DNA of 64,000 nt from Betaproteobacteria bacterium (GCA_016711875.1 JADJSD010000001.1:1736001-1800000), one strand, 5' to 3'. Positions 43,353 to 54,951 are shown, counted from the stretch's first letter. Notes: a model not told the origin generated them from the sequence alone. Made by a program: numbers and translations.

Positions 43353-43506
43353 CGCCGATGAACGCCGATGTCACGCCGATGAACGCCGATACCCCATCTG
43401 AGGGCATTGGCCGCGTCGCGCATTTGATTGCCGGCGAAAATTCACATGAAGAACCCAGCCCGGGCTTGATCGGCGTTCATCGGCGTGACATCGGCGTTCA
43501 TCGGCG
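43353..43506. repeat. long perfect inverted repeat (38-base arms) built of CGCCGATGAA units, downstream of frc
   Basis: The left arm 43353-43390 contains CGCCGATGAA and CGCCGATGTCA units twice over; the right arm 43469-43506 is its exact reverse complement over 38 bases. The loop is 78 bases. It resembles the repeat upstream of frc (GC-GATGAAC core) but differs in sequence. It fills most of the 214-base gap to the next gene. Confidence 0.93.
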
Positions 43507-43537
43507 TTTCCCAAGAATCTCGATCGGATAACTCCCC

Positions 43538-44470
43538 ATGCGCATCGCCCTCATCGGCCAGCAGGATTTCGGCAAAGCGGTCCTCGAAGCATTGGTCGCC
43601 CGCGGCGACACCATCGCGGGCGTCTTCGTCGCCCCCGAGAAGCCGGGCGGAAAGCCCGACCCCATGCGGGTCGCGGCGGAAGAAAAGGGCCTGCAAGTCT
43701 TCCAGTTCCCCTCGCTCAAGGCCCCCGAGGCCACGGCCGCCATGAAGGCGCTCGACGCCGACATCGGCATCATGGCCTTCGTGCTGCAGTTCGCGCCGCA
43801 GGAGTTCGTGAACATCCCGAAGCACGGCACGATCCAGTTCCACCCCTCGCTCCTGCCCAGGTACCGCGGCCCGAGTTCCATCAACTGGCCCATCACCAAG
43901 GGCGAGACGAAGACGGGCCTCACGATCTTCCGGCCGACCGACGGCCTGGACGAGGGCGCGGTGATCCTGCAGAAGGAAACCCCGATCTCGGAGAACGACA
44001 CCCTGGGCACCGTCTACTTCGACCGGCTCTTCCCGATGGGTGTGGCCGCGATGCTCGAGGCGGCTGACCTCGTGGTCGCCGGCAAGCACCGGGAAGTCGT
44101 GCAGGACGAATCGCAGGCTTCCTACGAGGGCTGGTTCAAGGCGGCCGAGGCCCGGGTGAACTGGAACCAGCACGTCGACTGGATCCACGACACGATCCGC
44201 GGCGCCGACCCGGCGCCGGGCGCGTGGACCACGATCGGCGGCAAGAAGCTGCAACTCTTCGGCTCGAGGAAGCACCTGGTCCGCACTTTCGGGGCCGTGA
44301 AGGGCAAGATCGGCGAGATCACCGAGATCGGGGCCGAGTCGATGCGCGTCACGGCGCAGGGCGGCCAGGTCGAGATCGCCAAGGTGAAGGGCGAGGAGGG
44401 CAAGAAGGTCTCCGCCGCCGAGTGGGCCAAGGCCGCCGGCGCGGGCGCCGGCACGATCCTCGGCACCTGA
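43538..44470 (+). CDS. 10-formyltetrahydrofolate hydrolase/formyltransferase-like protein
   Basis: This 310-residue member of the formyl_trans_N/C family resembles the N-terminal hydrolase domain of 10-formyl-THF dehydrogenase (ALDH1L1) more than methionyl-tRNA formyltransferase. It has MRIALIGQQDFGKAVLEAL, PDPMRVAAEEKGLQVFQFPS, the catalytic His102 in FHPSLLPRYRGPSSINW and Asp138 in TDGLDEGAVILQKE, and IRGADPAPGAWT. In the oxalate cluster it may release formate from 10-formyl-THF or link formyl-CoA and folate pools; this is inference. A strong terminator follows. Confidence 0.85.
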   Translation: MRIALIGQQDFGKAVLEALVARGDTIAGVFVAPEKPGGKPDPMRVAAEEKGLQVFQFPSLKAPEATAAMKALDADIGIMAFVLQFAPQEFVNIPKHGTIQFHPSLLPRYRGPSSINWPITKGETKTGLTIFRPTDGLDEGAVILQKETPISENDTLGTVYFDRLFPMGVAAMLEAADLVVAGKHREVVQDESQASYEGWFKAAEARVNWNQHVDWIHDTIRGADPAPGAWTTIGGKKLQLFGSRKHLVRTFGAVKGKIGEITEIGAESMRVTAQGGQVEIAKVKGEEGKKVSAAEWAKAAGAGAGTILGT

Positions 44471-44495
44471 GCACCGCCCATCGATTCATCATCCG

Positions 44496-44527
44496 CGCCC
44501 CGCGAACGTCGCGGGGCGTTTCGTTTG
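44496..44527 (+). terminator. terminator after the oxalate gene run
   Basis: The ten-base stem CGCCCCGCGA (44496-44505) / TCGCGGGGCG (44509-44518) has an ACG loop and a TTTCGTTT tail. Confidence 0.9.
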
Positions 44528-44564
44528 CGCGTTATCCTAGTCGACCCTTTCCGAGGAGAATTCC

Positions 44565-45542
44565 ATGTCCCACGCCATCCGCTTCCACCAGACCGGCGGC
44601 CCCGAGGTGCTGAAGTGGGAGGAGGTCGCCGTCGGCGACCCCGGCCCGAACGAGGCCCGCATCGCGCACAAGGCCATCGGCCTCAACTACATCGACACCT
44701 ACCACCGCACGGGCCTGTATCCCATGCCCATGCCCTCCGGCATCGGCCTGGAGGCGGCGGGGGTGGTCGAGGCCGTCGGCGCCGGCGTCACGGAGTTCAA
44801 GGTCGGCGATCGCGTCGCCTACTGCAACGGCCCCATCGGCGCGTACAGCGAGAAGAAGATCCACCCGGTGGACCGCCTCGTGAAATTGCCGGAGGGCATT
44901 TCCTTCGAGCAGGGCGCCTGCATGATGCTGCAGGGCCTCACGGCGCACTACCTGCTGCGCCGGCTGCACGTCGTCCCGCAGGCGGGCGATTTCGTCCTCT
45001 GGCACGCGGCCGCCGGCGGCGTCGGCCTCATCGCCTGCCAGATGGCGAAGGCGTACGGGGTGAACCTCATCGGCACGGTGAGCTCGCCGGAGAAGGCCGC
45101 GCTCGCCAAGGAGCACGGCGCCGTGCACACCATCGACTACACGAAGGAGGACTTCGTCGCCCGCGTGGCCGAGATCACCGGCGGCAAGAAGTGCCCGGTC
45201 GTCTACGACTCCGTCGGCAAGGACACCTTCATGAAGTCGCTCGACTGCGTGCGCACGCGCGGCCTTCTCGCGCTCTTCGGCAACGCCTCCGGCCCGGTGG
45301 ACTCGCTCAACACGGGGCTCCTCGCGGCCAAGGGCTCGCTCTACGTCACGCGCCCCACGCTCATCTCGTATACCGCCGTTCGTGCCGAACTCGTCGCGGC
45401 GGCGAACGAGCTCTTCGACCACGTCCTCGCGGGACGCATCAAGGTGGGCGCACGCCAGTCGTATGCGCTCAAGGACGCGGCGAAGGCCCACACGGACCTC
45501 GAGGCCCGCAAGACCACGGGCTCCACGGTCCTCGTCCCCTGA
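44565..45542 (+). CDS. NADPH:quinone oxidoreductase (zinc-independent MDR family)
   Basis: This 325-residue medium-chain reductase is of the quinone oxidoreductase type: KAIGLNYIDTYHRTGLYP, GLEAAGVVEAVGAGV, the coenzyme motif AAAGGVGLIACQMAKAYG, and IDYTKEDFVARVAEITGGK. No zinc-binding cysteines are present. It follows a terminator and GAGGAGA and is joined to the DUF1499 gene by a one-base gap. It may share no function with the oxalate genes. Confidence 0.93.
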   Translation: MSHAIRFHQTGGPEVLKWEEVAVGDPGPNEARIAHKAIGLNYIDTYHRTGLYPMPMPSGIGLEAAGVVEAVGAGVTEFKVGDRVAYCNGPIGAYSEKKIHPVDRLVKLPEGISFEQGACMMLQGLTAHYLLRRLHVVPQAGDFVLWHAAAGGVGLIACQMAKAYGVNLIGTVSSPEKAALAKEHGAVHTIDYTKEDFVARVAEITGGKKCPVVYDSVGKDTFMKSLDCVRTRGLLALFGNASGPVDSLNTGLLAAKGSLYVTRPTLISYTAVRAELVAAANELFDHVLAGRIKVGARQSYALKDAAKAHTDLEARKTTGSTVLVP

Positions 45543-45543
45543 T

Positions 45544-46056
45544 ATGGCGGGCCGCGCGCGGCGCGTGCTGGCCGCCCTTGGCGTGCTGGCGGCGACCGCC
45601 GGCCTCGCTGTCGCGATCGGCGCGCCCTTGGGCCTGTTCTCCGGATCCCGCCCTGCCGATCTCGGCCTCGTCGGCGGCAAGCTGCGCGGCGGCGACGGGC
45701 GGCCGAACTGGGTTTCCTCGCAGGTCCCGCCCGCCGATGCCCATCGCGTCGAGCCGCTTCCGGCAGGCGGCGATCCCGGCCTCGCCTGGCAGGCGCTCGA
45801 GGCCGCGGTGCGCGCGGAGCCGGGCGCCCGCGTGATCACGGCGGCTCCCGGCTACCTCCACGCGGAATTCGCTTCGAAGGTGATGGGATTCGTGGACGAC
45901 GAGGAGTTCGCACTCGACCGCGAGGCGGGCCTCATCCACGTTCGGGCGGGTGCGCGGCTGGGCATTCGCGACTTCGGCGTGAACCGCGACCGGATCGAAA
46001 GGCTGCGTTTCCGGCTGTCCGCCCCGGGGACTGCGCCCGCCGCGCCCGCGCGGTAG
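45544..46056 (+). CDS. DUF1499 family protein with N-terminal membrane anchor
   Basis: This 170-residue protein has a hydrophobic N-terminus (VLAALGVLAATAGLAVAIGA) and the DUF1499 core: NWVSSQVPPADAHRVEPLP, PGYLHAEFASKVMGFVDDEE and VRAGARLGIRDFGVNRDRIE. Function is not known. It starts one base after the quinone reductase stop. Confidence 0.88.
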   Translation: MAGRARRVLAALGVLAATAGLAVAIGAPLGLFSGSRPADLGLVGGKLRGGDGRPNWVSSQVPPADAHRVEPLPAGGDPGLAWQALEAAVRAEPGARVITAAPGYLHAEFASKVMGFVDDEEFALDREAGLIHVRAGARLGIRDFGVNRDRIERLRFRLSAPGTAPAAPAR

Positions 46057-46117
46057 TATTACCCACCGAAAACAAGCGATCCGGGCCGGTTGCAGGCTTC
46101 CGGACGATACCTCCGCC

Positions 46118-49100
46118 GTGCGCGTCCACCGTCTCTTCGCTGCCGCAGTGACTACGGCCGCCTGCCTCGTGCAGGGCGCGCCGGTTCCCGGGTTCACGCC
46201 TGCGCCCCTTCCGCCGGGCAGCGTGCTGTCGGATGCGGCCTATACCGCGTCGGCCTGCTTCGACAACCTGTCGCCGGCGGATACCGGCTTCGGGCCGTCG
46301 CTCCAGGTCGTCGTGCCCGCCGGATCGACGCTGACCGGGGCCCTGTCGTATGGCGGCGCCCAGTCAATCGTCGCGGTCGGCACGTGCTCGGCGCCCGGCG
46401 GCTGTCCCACGGGCTTCGTGAACCCCGACACCCAGGCTACCGTGCCCCTCGCCACGGGCGAGTCGCTCGCCGTGGTGCGCATCGCGCTGCCGTCGATCGC
46501 GCCCGACCAGCCGCCCGCCTGCACGCTGCTCAATCTCGATCTCGGCGACGCCACCGTCGCCCCGCTGGGCACCACGCGCCAGCTGCGCATCACGCCCGTG
46601 TTCTCGCTGGGCGCTGATGCGCTCGACAACCCCGGATCGGATCCGGCCATCGTCGGTCCCACTTCGCCGCTCGACGTCACGCCCTCGCTCCTGCAGCTCG
46701 CGAAAACGATCGCGGCCCCGGAAGGCGAAACGGCGACCGGCCCCAACTACCCGCGCACCATCCGGCTCGCCCTGCGGCTCGCCCCCGGCGTCACGATGAC
46801 CAACATCGACATCGCCGACTCACTGCCCGGAAGCCTGCAGTTCATACCCGCCACCGACACGGTCACCGGCTGCGCGGGGGCGGTCACGAACGTCGACACG
46901 CCGGTGCCCGGCACGCCCGGCCAGGCCATCACGCGGCGATGCGCCACGGCGACCGGCGTGGCCGGCGCGGACACCGTGGTGATGCAGTTCCAGGTCTTCG
47001 TGCCGTATCTCGCGGGACTGGTCTCGCCGGTGATCGAGCCGGCATCCCCGATCCGCGTGATTCCGAACGTGGCCGGCGCGAGCGGGTCGTACATTCCGGC
47101 GGGATCGCCGCCCGGCACGCCGCCGGTGACCATCTTCTCGAACGCGAGCGCGAACCTCACCGCGAAGCTCGCCACGATGCGCAAGTCGGTCGCGATCGTC
47201 TCGGACGCGGACGGCAACGGCCTGGGGCCCGGCGACGTCCTGCGCTACCGGCTCGAGTACGAACTGTCGGACTACTTCGCCGTGGACCTGGGCGGGGCCG
47301 GTCGCCTGCGCTTCACCGACACCCTGGGCGACGGGCAGACCTTCCTGGGCTGCGCGAACGCGGGGACGACGATCTCGGCGTTCGAGAACGGCACGATCGT
47401 CGCCGCGCAGCCGTACACGCCCCTGGGCTGCTCGGCGGCGCCGAAGAACGCGATGGGGCAGACCGTCATCACCTTCGACGTGGGCTCGCGCCTGTCGCCG
47501 CTCCTGGGGTCGCTGCTCGACGGCGACCTCGTCGCGCCCGACGCCGCGCAGACCGGCGCCACCCGGGTGACGGTGGAGTTCCTCGTGTCCGTGGACACGG
47601 CCTTCTCGCAGACGCCCTTCCCCGGTCCGGGCGACCCGGCTCTCGCCACCGGCGATCGCATCGGCAACCAGGTCGTCGCGGACGGCGCGAGCGCCGGGTT
47701 CGTCTCGGCCGACGATTCCTCGACGACCTCGAACATCCTCGTCGCGACGTTCGACAAGAGCATCTACGCGGTCAACGGGGTGGCGCCGCCGCCACCGGGC
47801 ATCGTGGTCGGCTTCGGCGATACCGTCACCTACCGCCTGCGCACGGCGATCCCCATCGCCTCGTTCACTTCCTTCCGGCTGACCGACTTCCTGCCCGGCC
47901 CCGTCTTCTCCATCGCGGGCTTCAACACCGCCGGCGACGCGGCCCTCGCGAAGACCGGCACGCCGCCGGCCGCGGGCCGCTGGACCCTGGGCCCGGACGA
48001 CACCTTCACGACGCTGGGCGGCACCGTGCAGAACCTGGCGCCCGCGGTCACCACCAGCGGCGTGAACAACGCGATCGTCTTCGCCTACCCGGGCTATGAC
48101 GTGCAGGGGCCCAACGAAGTCGTCGACATCCTTTTCACGGTGGCCGCGACCGACGCGACCTACGCCGACGGGCTGTCGATCACGAACGTGGGCGTGTCGG
48201 AGACGACCAATTCGGTGGGCCAGGCGTCCCAGAGCGTGGACACGGTGCCGATCGAGTCGCGCGCGCCGCGCGTGTCGCTCGCGAAGGCGATCCTCGCGAC
48301 CTCCAACCCGGCCTGCGTGACGGATGTCCCGCCGGCGGATTACGACGGCGCCGTCCGCGGATGCGACGCCGGGGATACCCTCGATTTCCGCCTCACGCTG
48401 CAGAATTCGGGCCGGCTCGCCGCGCGCAACGTCCGGCTCGACGACGACCAGGGCAGCCCGGCCGCGGGCTTCGGCGGCACCTGCGCACTGCTCGCGGTGA
48501 CGGACGGCAACGGCGTCGCCGTGCCGACGACCGGGTCGCTCTTCGACACGAGCGCGAACGGCGGGCTCACCCTCGCGCAGATCCCGGCTGACCTGTCGTC
48601 CGCGGTGCTGCCCGGCGAGACGGTTCGCGTCGACTACCGTTGCACGGTCTCGCCGGCCGCGCTGCCCGGCTTGCCCGCGCGCAATTTCGACAATACGGCG
48701 CGCCTCAAGTACTACGCGAGCGACCCCGCGGAAACCACCAACCCCGCGGCGAACTACGCGTCGAACACGAGCTTTCCGGGACCGAACGTCCACAAGACGC
48801 GCATTTCGCTCGCGGACATCCAGTCGGTGGCGAAGGCGATCACGGCCACGAGCGTCGCTCAAACCGCGACACCAAACGTGAACGCGGGCGAGACGCTCAC
48901 CTTCACGATCACCGTCACGCTTTCGGAAGGCCAGTACCAGGGCTTTTCGCTGACCGACACGCGCCAGTCGATCCCCGCGGTTTCCTGCGGCGCGCCGGGT
49001 TTCACCTGCTCGCCCAACGTGAGCGTCGCCGGCACGACGGTGAGCGTGGCGGCCACTGCGGGAAGCACCCCCGGCACGATCACGTACACGTACTCGCGTG

Positions 49101-52100
49101 CCGAGTCCGCGAGTGGCAGCAACACGGCAAGCGTCGCCGCCACGAACGTCCCGGCGCGCACCGCGAACGCGAGCTGGACGCTCGTGAGCCCCGTACCTGT
49201 CGTCTCGAAGTCGTTCAATCCCGCCAGCGCCGACGCGAACGACGTGGTGCAGGTGCGGCTCGGCTGGCAGAACAACAGCGCGGCGAGCCCGATGTTCCGC
49301 TGCGTCGTGACGGACCCGGTGAACCTCACTGTTTTCAACCCCGCGACCATCGCCCCCGTGACGACGCCCGCCGGATACGCATTCGCCTCCAATCCGGTCA
49401 CCGGGGTCGTGACCTACACGGCGACCGACACGACGGCGCCGTGCCCGACGGTTCCTCCGGCGGGCGCCGTGTTCAGCGTGGCCCTGCGGCCGACCGCCAC
49501 GGCGGGCGGCTCGGTGGGCAACACCGCGTCGCTCGTCGGCAATACCCTGCCCACGCCCCAGGCGGGCGGATCCGCGGTGAACGCGAGCGGCAATGCGGCG
49601 CTGAACCTCGGCGCGCCGGCCGCGACCACGAAGGTGATCCAGGCGACTTCGGAGCCCGATGGCGTGACCGCCGGCGGCTTCTTCGCGATCGGCGAGCAGG
49701 TGACGTATCGCGTGGGCTTCACCCTGCCCGACGGCATCACGCGCGCGGTGCGCCTCGTGGACCAGATGACGGGCGGGCTGGCCAACCTCGCCTACATCCC
49801 GGGCAGCGCGCGCCTCGCGCGCAGCACGGCGGCGCTCACGGCCGCGTCCAACCCGGGCGGCATCAACGCGGCCGCGCCGGGGACCTTCGTTCCGGTCACG
49901 CCGCAGTGCATCGGCACCTCGCCCTGCTCGGGCAACCAGATCCGCTTCGACTTGGGCGACGTGACCAACGACCCGCTCACGGGCGCGAGCACGGACTTCT
50001 ACACGCTCGAGATCGGCTTCCAGGTCCGCAACGTCGCCGCCAACGTGGGCAACGCCACGCGCGACAACCGCGGCCAGGTGATCTACCGTCCCTTCGGCGC
50101 CTCGAGCGACCAGACGCTCAACGGCGGCGTCGCGCGAGGGCGGATCGTCGCGCCGGCGATCGGCGTCACCAAGACGGCCGGGCCGCTCATCTTCATCGGA
50201 CAGGGCACGGTGACGTACACCGTCTCCATCGCGAACGTGGCTGCCGGCGCGGGTGCCGGCCCGGCGTTCGATCTCGATTTCGTCGACGACCTGCCCCCGG
50301 AACTCGCGAATCCCGTCCTCGCGGGGCCGGTGCCGCCCGGAACCACGGTGTCGATCCTGGGCAACCGCGTCTCCGGCACCATCGCCCGGCTCGACCCAGG
50401 CGCCACCGTGGCGTTCACCTACACGGCGAACATCGCGCCTTCGGCGCCCATCGGGACGACGATCGTGAACGGGGCGATCGTCACCGGCACGTCGCTGCCC
50501 GGGACCAACGGCACCGCCGGCGCGACGCCCGGGGCGCCCGGCGCGGCCGACGGCGAGCGCACCGGCGCGGGCGGGGTGAACAACCTCTTCGATGCCGCCG
50601 GCACCGCCTTCGTGAACGGCCGGATCGCCCTGTTCAAGCGCCTGCGCAACGCGAAGGTCCGCTACCCCATCGGCGACACCGTCGACTACGAATTCCTCGT
50701 CGTGACCTCGACCGGCACCACGTCGTCCGTCGTCGTCACGGACACCCTGCCGGCGGGCCTGCGGTACGTGCCGGGCTCGGCGAGCGTTGGCGTGGTGAAC
50801 GGTCCCATCGCGACGACGCGCCCCGGGCTGCCGCCGGTGGAGGCGGGGCAGCAGCTCGTGTTCGACTTCGGCGACGTCGTCGCTTCCGCGCCGGGCTACC
50901 TCCTCGTGCGGTTCTCGGCGTACGTCGACAACGTGCTCGGGAACCAGGAGGGCACGGAACTCGCCAACACGGCGCTGCTCGCCTACCGGGACCCGGCGAC
51001 GGGCGCGCCGACGAGCGCACCGCCGTCGGCCGCGCCGGCCGTGCGGGTGGGCGAGCCCAATCTCACGATGACGAAGGGGTTCTCGCCGGCGCGATCGGGG
51101 CCGATGCCGGCGATCCGGTGGACTATCGCGTCGAGGTCCGCAACGACGGTTCGGTGGACGCGCGGCGCGTGGACATCCGGGACGTGCTGCCCTCGGGGCT
51201 CGCGCAGATCACCGGCATCACCGTGCAGTCGTCGGGCACCGTCGTCCTCGAGGGCACGTCGACGCCGGTCACCTCGGCCAATGTGCAGGTGACCACGACG
51301 TCCCAGCCGGGCGACACGCTCGACGTCGCGACGCTCGCGGCGGATGGCACGGACACGATCGTCATGGGCCCGGGCGCCTCGCTCGTCATCGACTTCCGCG
51401 CGATCGTCCAGCCCTCGGTCGTGCCGGGCCAGGTGATCGCCAACACCACCCGCGCGACGTACGCGAGCCTCGCCGCCTGCACGCCGCCGGCGACCTGCCG
51501 CGACGGCTCGGGAGGCCCTGCGGCGGACGACGACGACGATTCCATCCTCAACAACTATCGCGAGCGCGCGAGCGCCTCGATCACCGCGGCCTCGTCCGTG
51601 GCCATCGACAAGCAGGCCTCGCCCGTCACGAGCCCGGTGGGCGGGGCCGTCACCTTCCGGCTGCGCGTGACCTTGATCGAGGGCACGACACCCGCGGTGA
51701 TCGTGACGGACGTGCTGCCCGCCGGCCTCAGCTACGTGAGCCACCAGATCGCGGTCGGCAACCTCGGCATGGTGCTCGGCAACCCGGCGTACGACACGCG
51801 GCTCGGCACGGGCCAGACGGTGCAGTTCAACCTTGGCGACGTGGCGAACCCGGGCAACGGCAGCACGACCGACGACTTCGTCGATGTCGAGATCGTGGCG
51901 CGCGTCGACAACGTGGCCGGCAACCAGGACGGCGTGGTCCTTCGCAATGGTGAGGCCGCCGCCGCCTCGCCCGTCTCGGTGACCTTCGGCCCCGGAACGG
52001 TCGTGGCGTTCGATGCCGATCCCGCTGTCCCGGGGGCGCAGGGCGTGCCGGTCACGGTCACGGAACCTCGACTTGCGCTGCGCAAGTCCGTCGATCCGGC

Positions 52101-54951
52101 CTCGCAGGCGCTGGGCGCGCTGGTGACCTACACCCTGGAAGTCGCGCACGCCACGGGTTCGACGGCCGACGCCTTCGACATCGCCATCTCCGACACGCTC
52201 CCCCCGGGCATGACCTTCGAGTCGGGTTCGGTGGAGCCGCCCGGGACCATCGGCGTCGTCGCCGGACAGGTGATCGGATTCGCGATCACGTCCCTCACTC
52301 GGGCGGACGGCGTGGCGCGCATCTCCTACAAGGCGCGCGTGAACCCGGGCGCCACGGTGGGCGTGCCGCTCGTCAATGCCGCGCAGGCGCGCTGGGCGAG
52401 CCTTTCGGGCGCGACGGGCGCGCCCGATTCGGGCCGCACCGGTTCGGGCGGCCTCAACGACTACTTCGCGAACGCCTCGGCGAGCGTCACCCCCAACGCG
52501 GCCAACCAGATCGAGGCCCTGAAGACCGTCGCCATCGCCGTCGATGCGGACGCGAGCGGCTCGCTCACGCCGGGCGACACGCTCGAGTACACCATCGTGC
52601 TCACGAACAACGGGCCGGCGGTGACGGGCGTCGTGTTCGACGATCCCACGCCCCTTAACACCACTTTCGTGCCCGGTTCGGTGACGACTTCCAAGGGCAC
52701 CCCGAGCGGGCCGCCCGTGCGGGTGGTCGTCGGATCGATGGCCGCGGCCGAGACGGTGACGATCCGCTTCCGGGTGACGGTGGACCTCGGCACACCCGCC
52801 GGCACGGTCATCAGCAACCAGGGCGTCGTGGATTCGGACCAGACGGTGCCCGAGCCCACGGATGCCGACGGCAACGACGCCAACGGCGACCAACCCACCG
52901 ATATCGTGGTCGCGGGACTTCCTCCCGTGATCGGCGTCGGGTCGCTCTATGCGCCCAAGCGCGTCGCCCTCCTGCAGGATGTCGATTCGTCCGGGACCGT
53001 CACCCAGGGCGACCGGATGCGCTACACGCTGGAGCTTCGCAACACGGGCACCGTGACCCTCACCAATCCGGTGCTGGTCGACCTGATTCCCGCGGGCCTG
53101 ACGTACGTGGCGGGTTCCGCGACGGCCACCTCGGGCACGCTCCTGGTCCTGGGATCCACCGTGACGTGGACCGGCGCGGGGCCGCTGGCCCCGGGCGCTT
53201 CGGCCACCGCGACCTTCGACGTCACGATCGCATCGGTGACGCCGCCGCAGCAGGCCTACGTCAACCAGGGAACGGCCACGGCGTCGCAGACGGGGACGAT
53301 CCGCACCGACGGCAATGGCGATCCCACCGACGGCAATTCGCCGACTTCCTTCGTCGCCGTCGGCGCGGGCGGGGTCGCGGCGCCCGTTCTCGACGTGCAG
53401 AAGCGCTGGTTCGTGCTCACGGATACCCCGCCCCTCGGCGTGCCGAGCCCCGGCGACACGATCCGCTACACGATCAACGTCGTGAACTCCGGCAGCGCGC
53501 CGGCGACGAACGTGCGGCTCACGGATCCGGTGCCGACCTGCACCGGCGCGCTCAATCCCTGTACGAACTTCGTGCCGGGGTCGCTGGTGACGAGCCAGGG
53601 CGCCATCGTCACGACGAGCCCGATCGACGTGAACCTCGCGAACCTCGCCATCGGACAGGCGGCCACCGTGACGTTCGCCGTGACGATCAACCCGGCCACC
53701 GCGAGTGGCGTGATCATCGCGAACCAGGCGAACGTCACGGCCAACGGCGGGATCAGCGTGCCTTCCGACGACAACGGCGTGGCGGCCGACGGCCTGAATC
53801 CCACGCTCACGCCGGTGCTCACCGGAGCGGCGCAGCCCGTCACCGCCACCAAGCAGCTTGCCGGCACGAGCGAACCGGACAGCGACACCGCCGGAACCCG
53901 CCTCGCGGTGGGCGAAGTGGCTCGTTACCAGGTGCGCGTCGTGTTCCCGCCGGGCCTCACGCGAAGCGCGACGATCGCCGACCTGCTGCCGGCCGGCCTC
54001 ACGTACGTGCCGGGCAGCGCGCGGCTTTCGCGCACCTTCGACACGGGCTTCATCGCTTCGCTCGACCCGGGCGGTGTCAATGCGCGGGCCTCCGGCGTCT
54101 TCGGGCCGATTCCCGACGGGGCGAACGGGATGCAGGTCGCGACGCTGCCCTCCGGCGCCTCCTTCCTCGGCGTGACCCTGGGCGACGTCACCAATTCGGA
54201 CGCCGATCCCGGCACCGAGTTCTATACGCTCGAGTACCGTGCGGTGGCGGCCAACGTGATCACGAACCAGGCCGGCGCCCTCGCGGACAACGTGGCCGGT
54301 GTCGTCTACAACGACGTTCTCGGCCAGCAGCAGTCGGTCGCGGCCAACCGCCTGGGTGCCACGATCGTCGAGCCGGCCATCACGCTCTCGGCCATCGCCG
54401 TGCCCACCAGCGTGCCGCCGACGGGCGGGCCGACGCGCGTCACGCTCGTGATCCGGAACGCCACCGGTACGACGATCTCACCTGCGCACGACCTGCGCGT
54501 GCGAAGCCAGTTGCCCGCGGTCATCACGCAACTCGGCGCGCGCACGATCACCTCGAGCGGGGCGACGGGGATCGCGGACATCACGGTCGGCACGTTCCTG
54601 CGCGTCAACGTGGGGCGCCTGGCGCCGGGGGGCGAGGTGAGCATCGTGTTCGATGCGACCGTCGGCCCCAATCCGGCCGTCGGAGCGATCCCCTTCGCCT
54701 TCACGGCGGACTGGACGAGCCTCGCCGGCCCCAACGGCGCGGGATCCGACGGCGTGGCTGCTCCCGGGGCGCCGGGCACGCCGAACGGCGAGCGTACGGG
54801 CGAGGGCGGCGTGAACGACTATGCGACGACCGCCAACGCGACCGTTCTCGTCGCGCCGCTGGAGGTGCCGACCCTCTCGGAGGCGATGCTCGCCTTGCTC
54901 GCGCTGCTGCTCGGCTACACGGGCTGGCGCCGGACGCGGCGCGCGATCTGA
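46118..54951 (+). CDS. giant DUF11-repeat surface protein with IPTL-CTERM-like tail, apparent frameshift
   Basis: The gene spans 8834 bases, one short of a whole reading frame of about 2,944 residues. It runs in one frame to about 51090 and continues in the next, so a single base seems lost near 51082-51092. It starts at GTG with a signal peptide (MRVHRLFAAAVTTAACLVQG). About 12-15 DUF11-type units follow, each with a D.LP.GL.YVPGS strand (DTLPAGLRYVPGSA, DLIPAGLTYVAGSA, DLLPAGLTYVPGSA). The C-terminus VPTLSEAMLALLALLLGYTG plus WRRTRR is an IPTL-CTERM-type sorting signal: motif, membrane helix, basic end. It probably forms an exported, cell-envelope-sorted or secreted filamentous protein. Confidence 0.88.

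Noticed and set aside
43538..44470. Naming this gene fmt (methionyl-tRNA formyltransferase)
   Set aside because: The N-terminal block, the PDPMRVAAEEKGL and IRGADPAPGAWT segments and the oxalate context fit the 10-formyl-THF hydrolase domain better; fmt normally sits beside def.
46820..52893. Long minus-strand open frames (for example 46820-48862 and 50983-52893) inside the giant DUF11 gene
   Set aside because: They mirror the repeat gene, have low-complexity Arg/Gly/Val/His composition and no start signals or domains.
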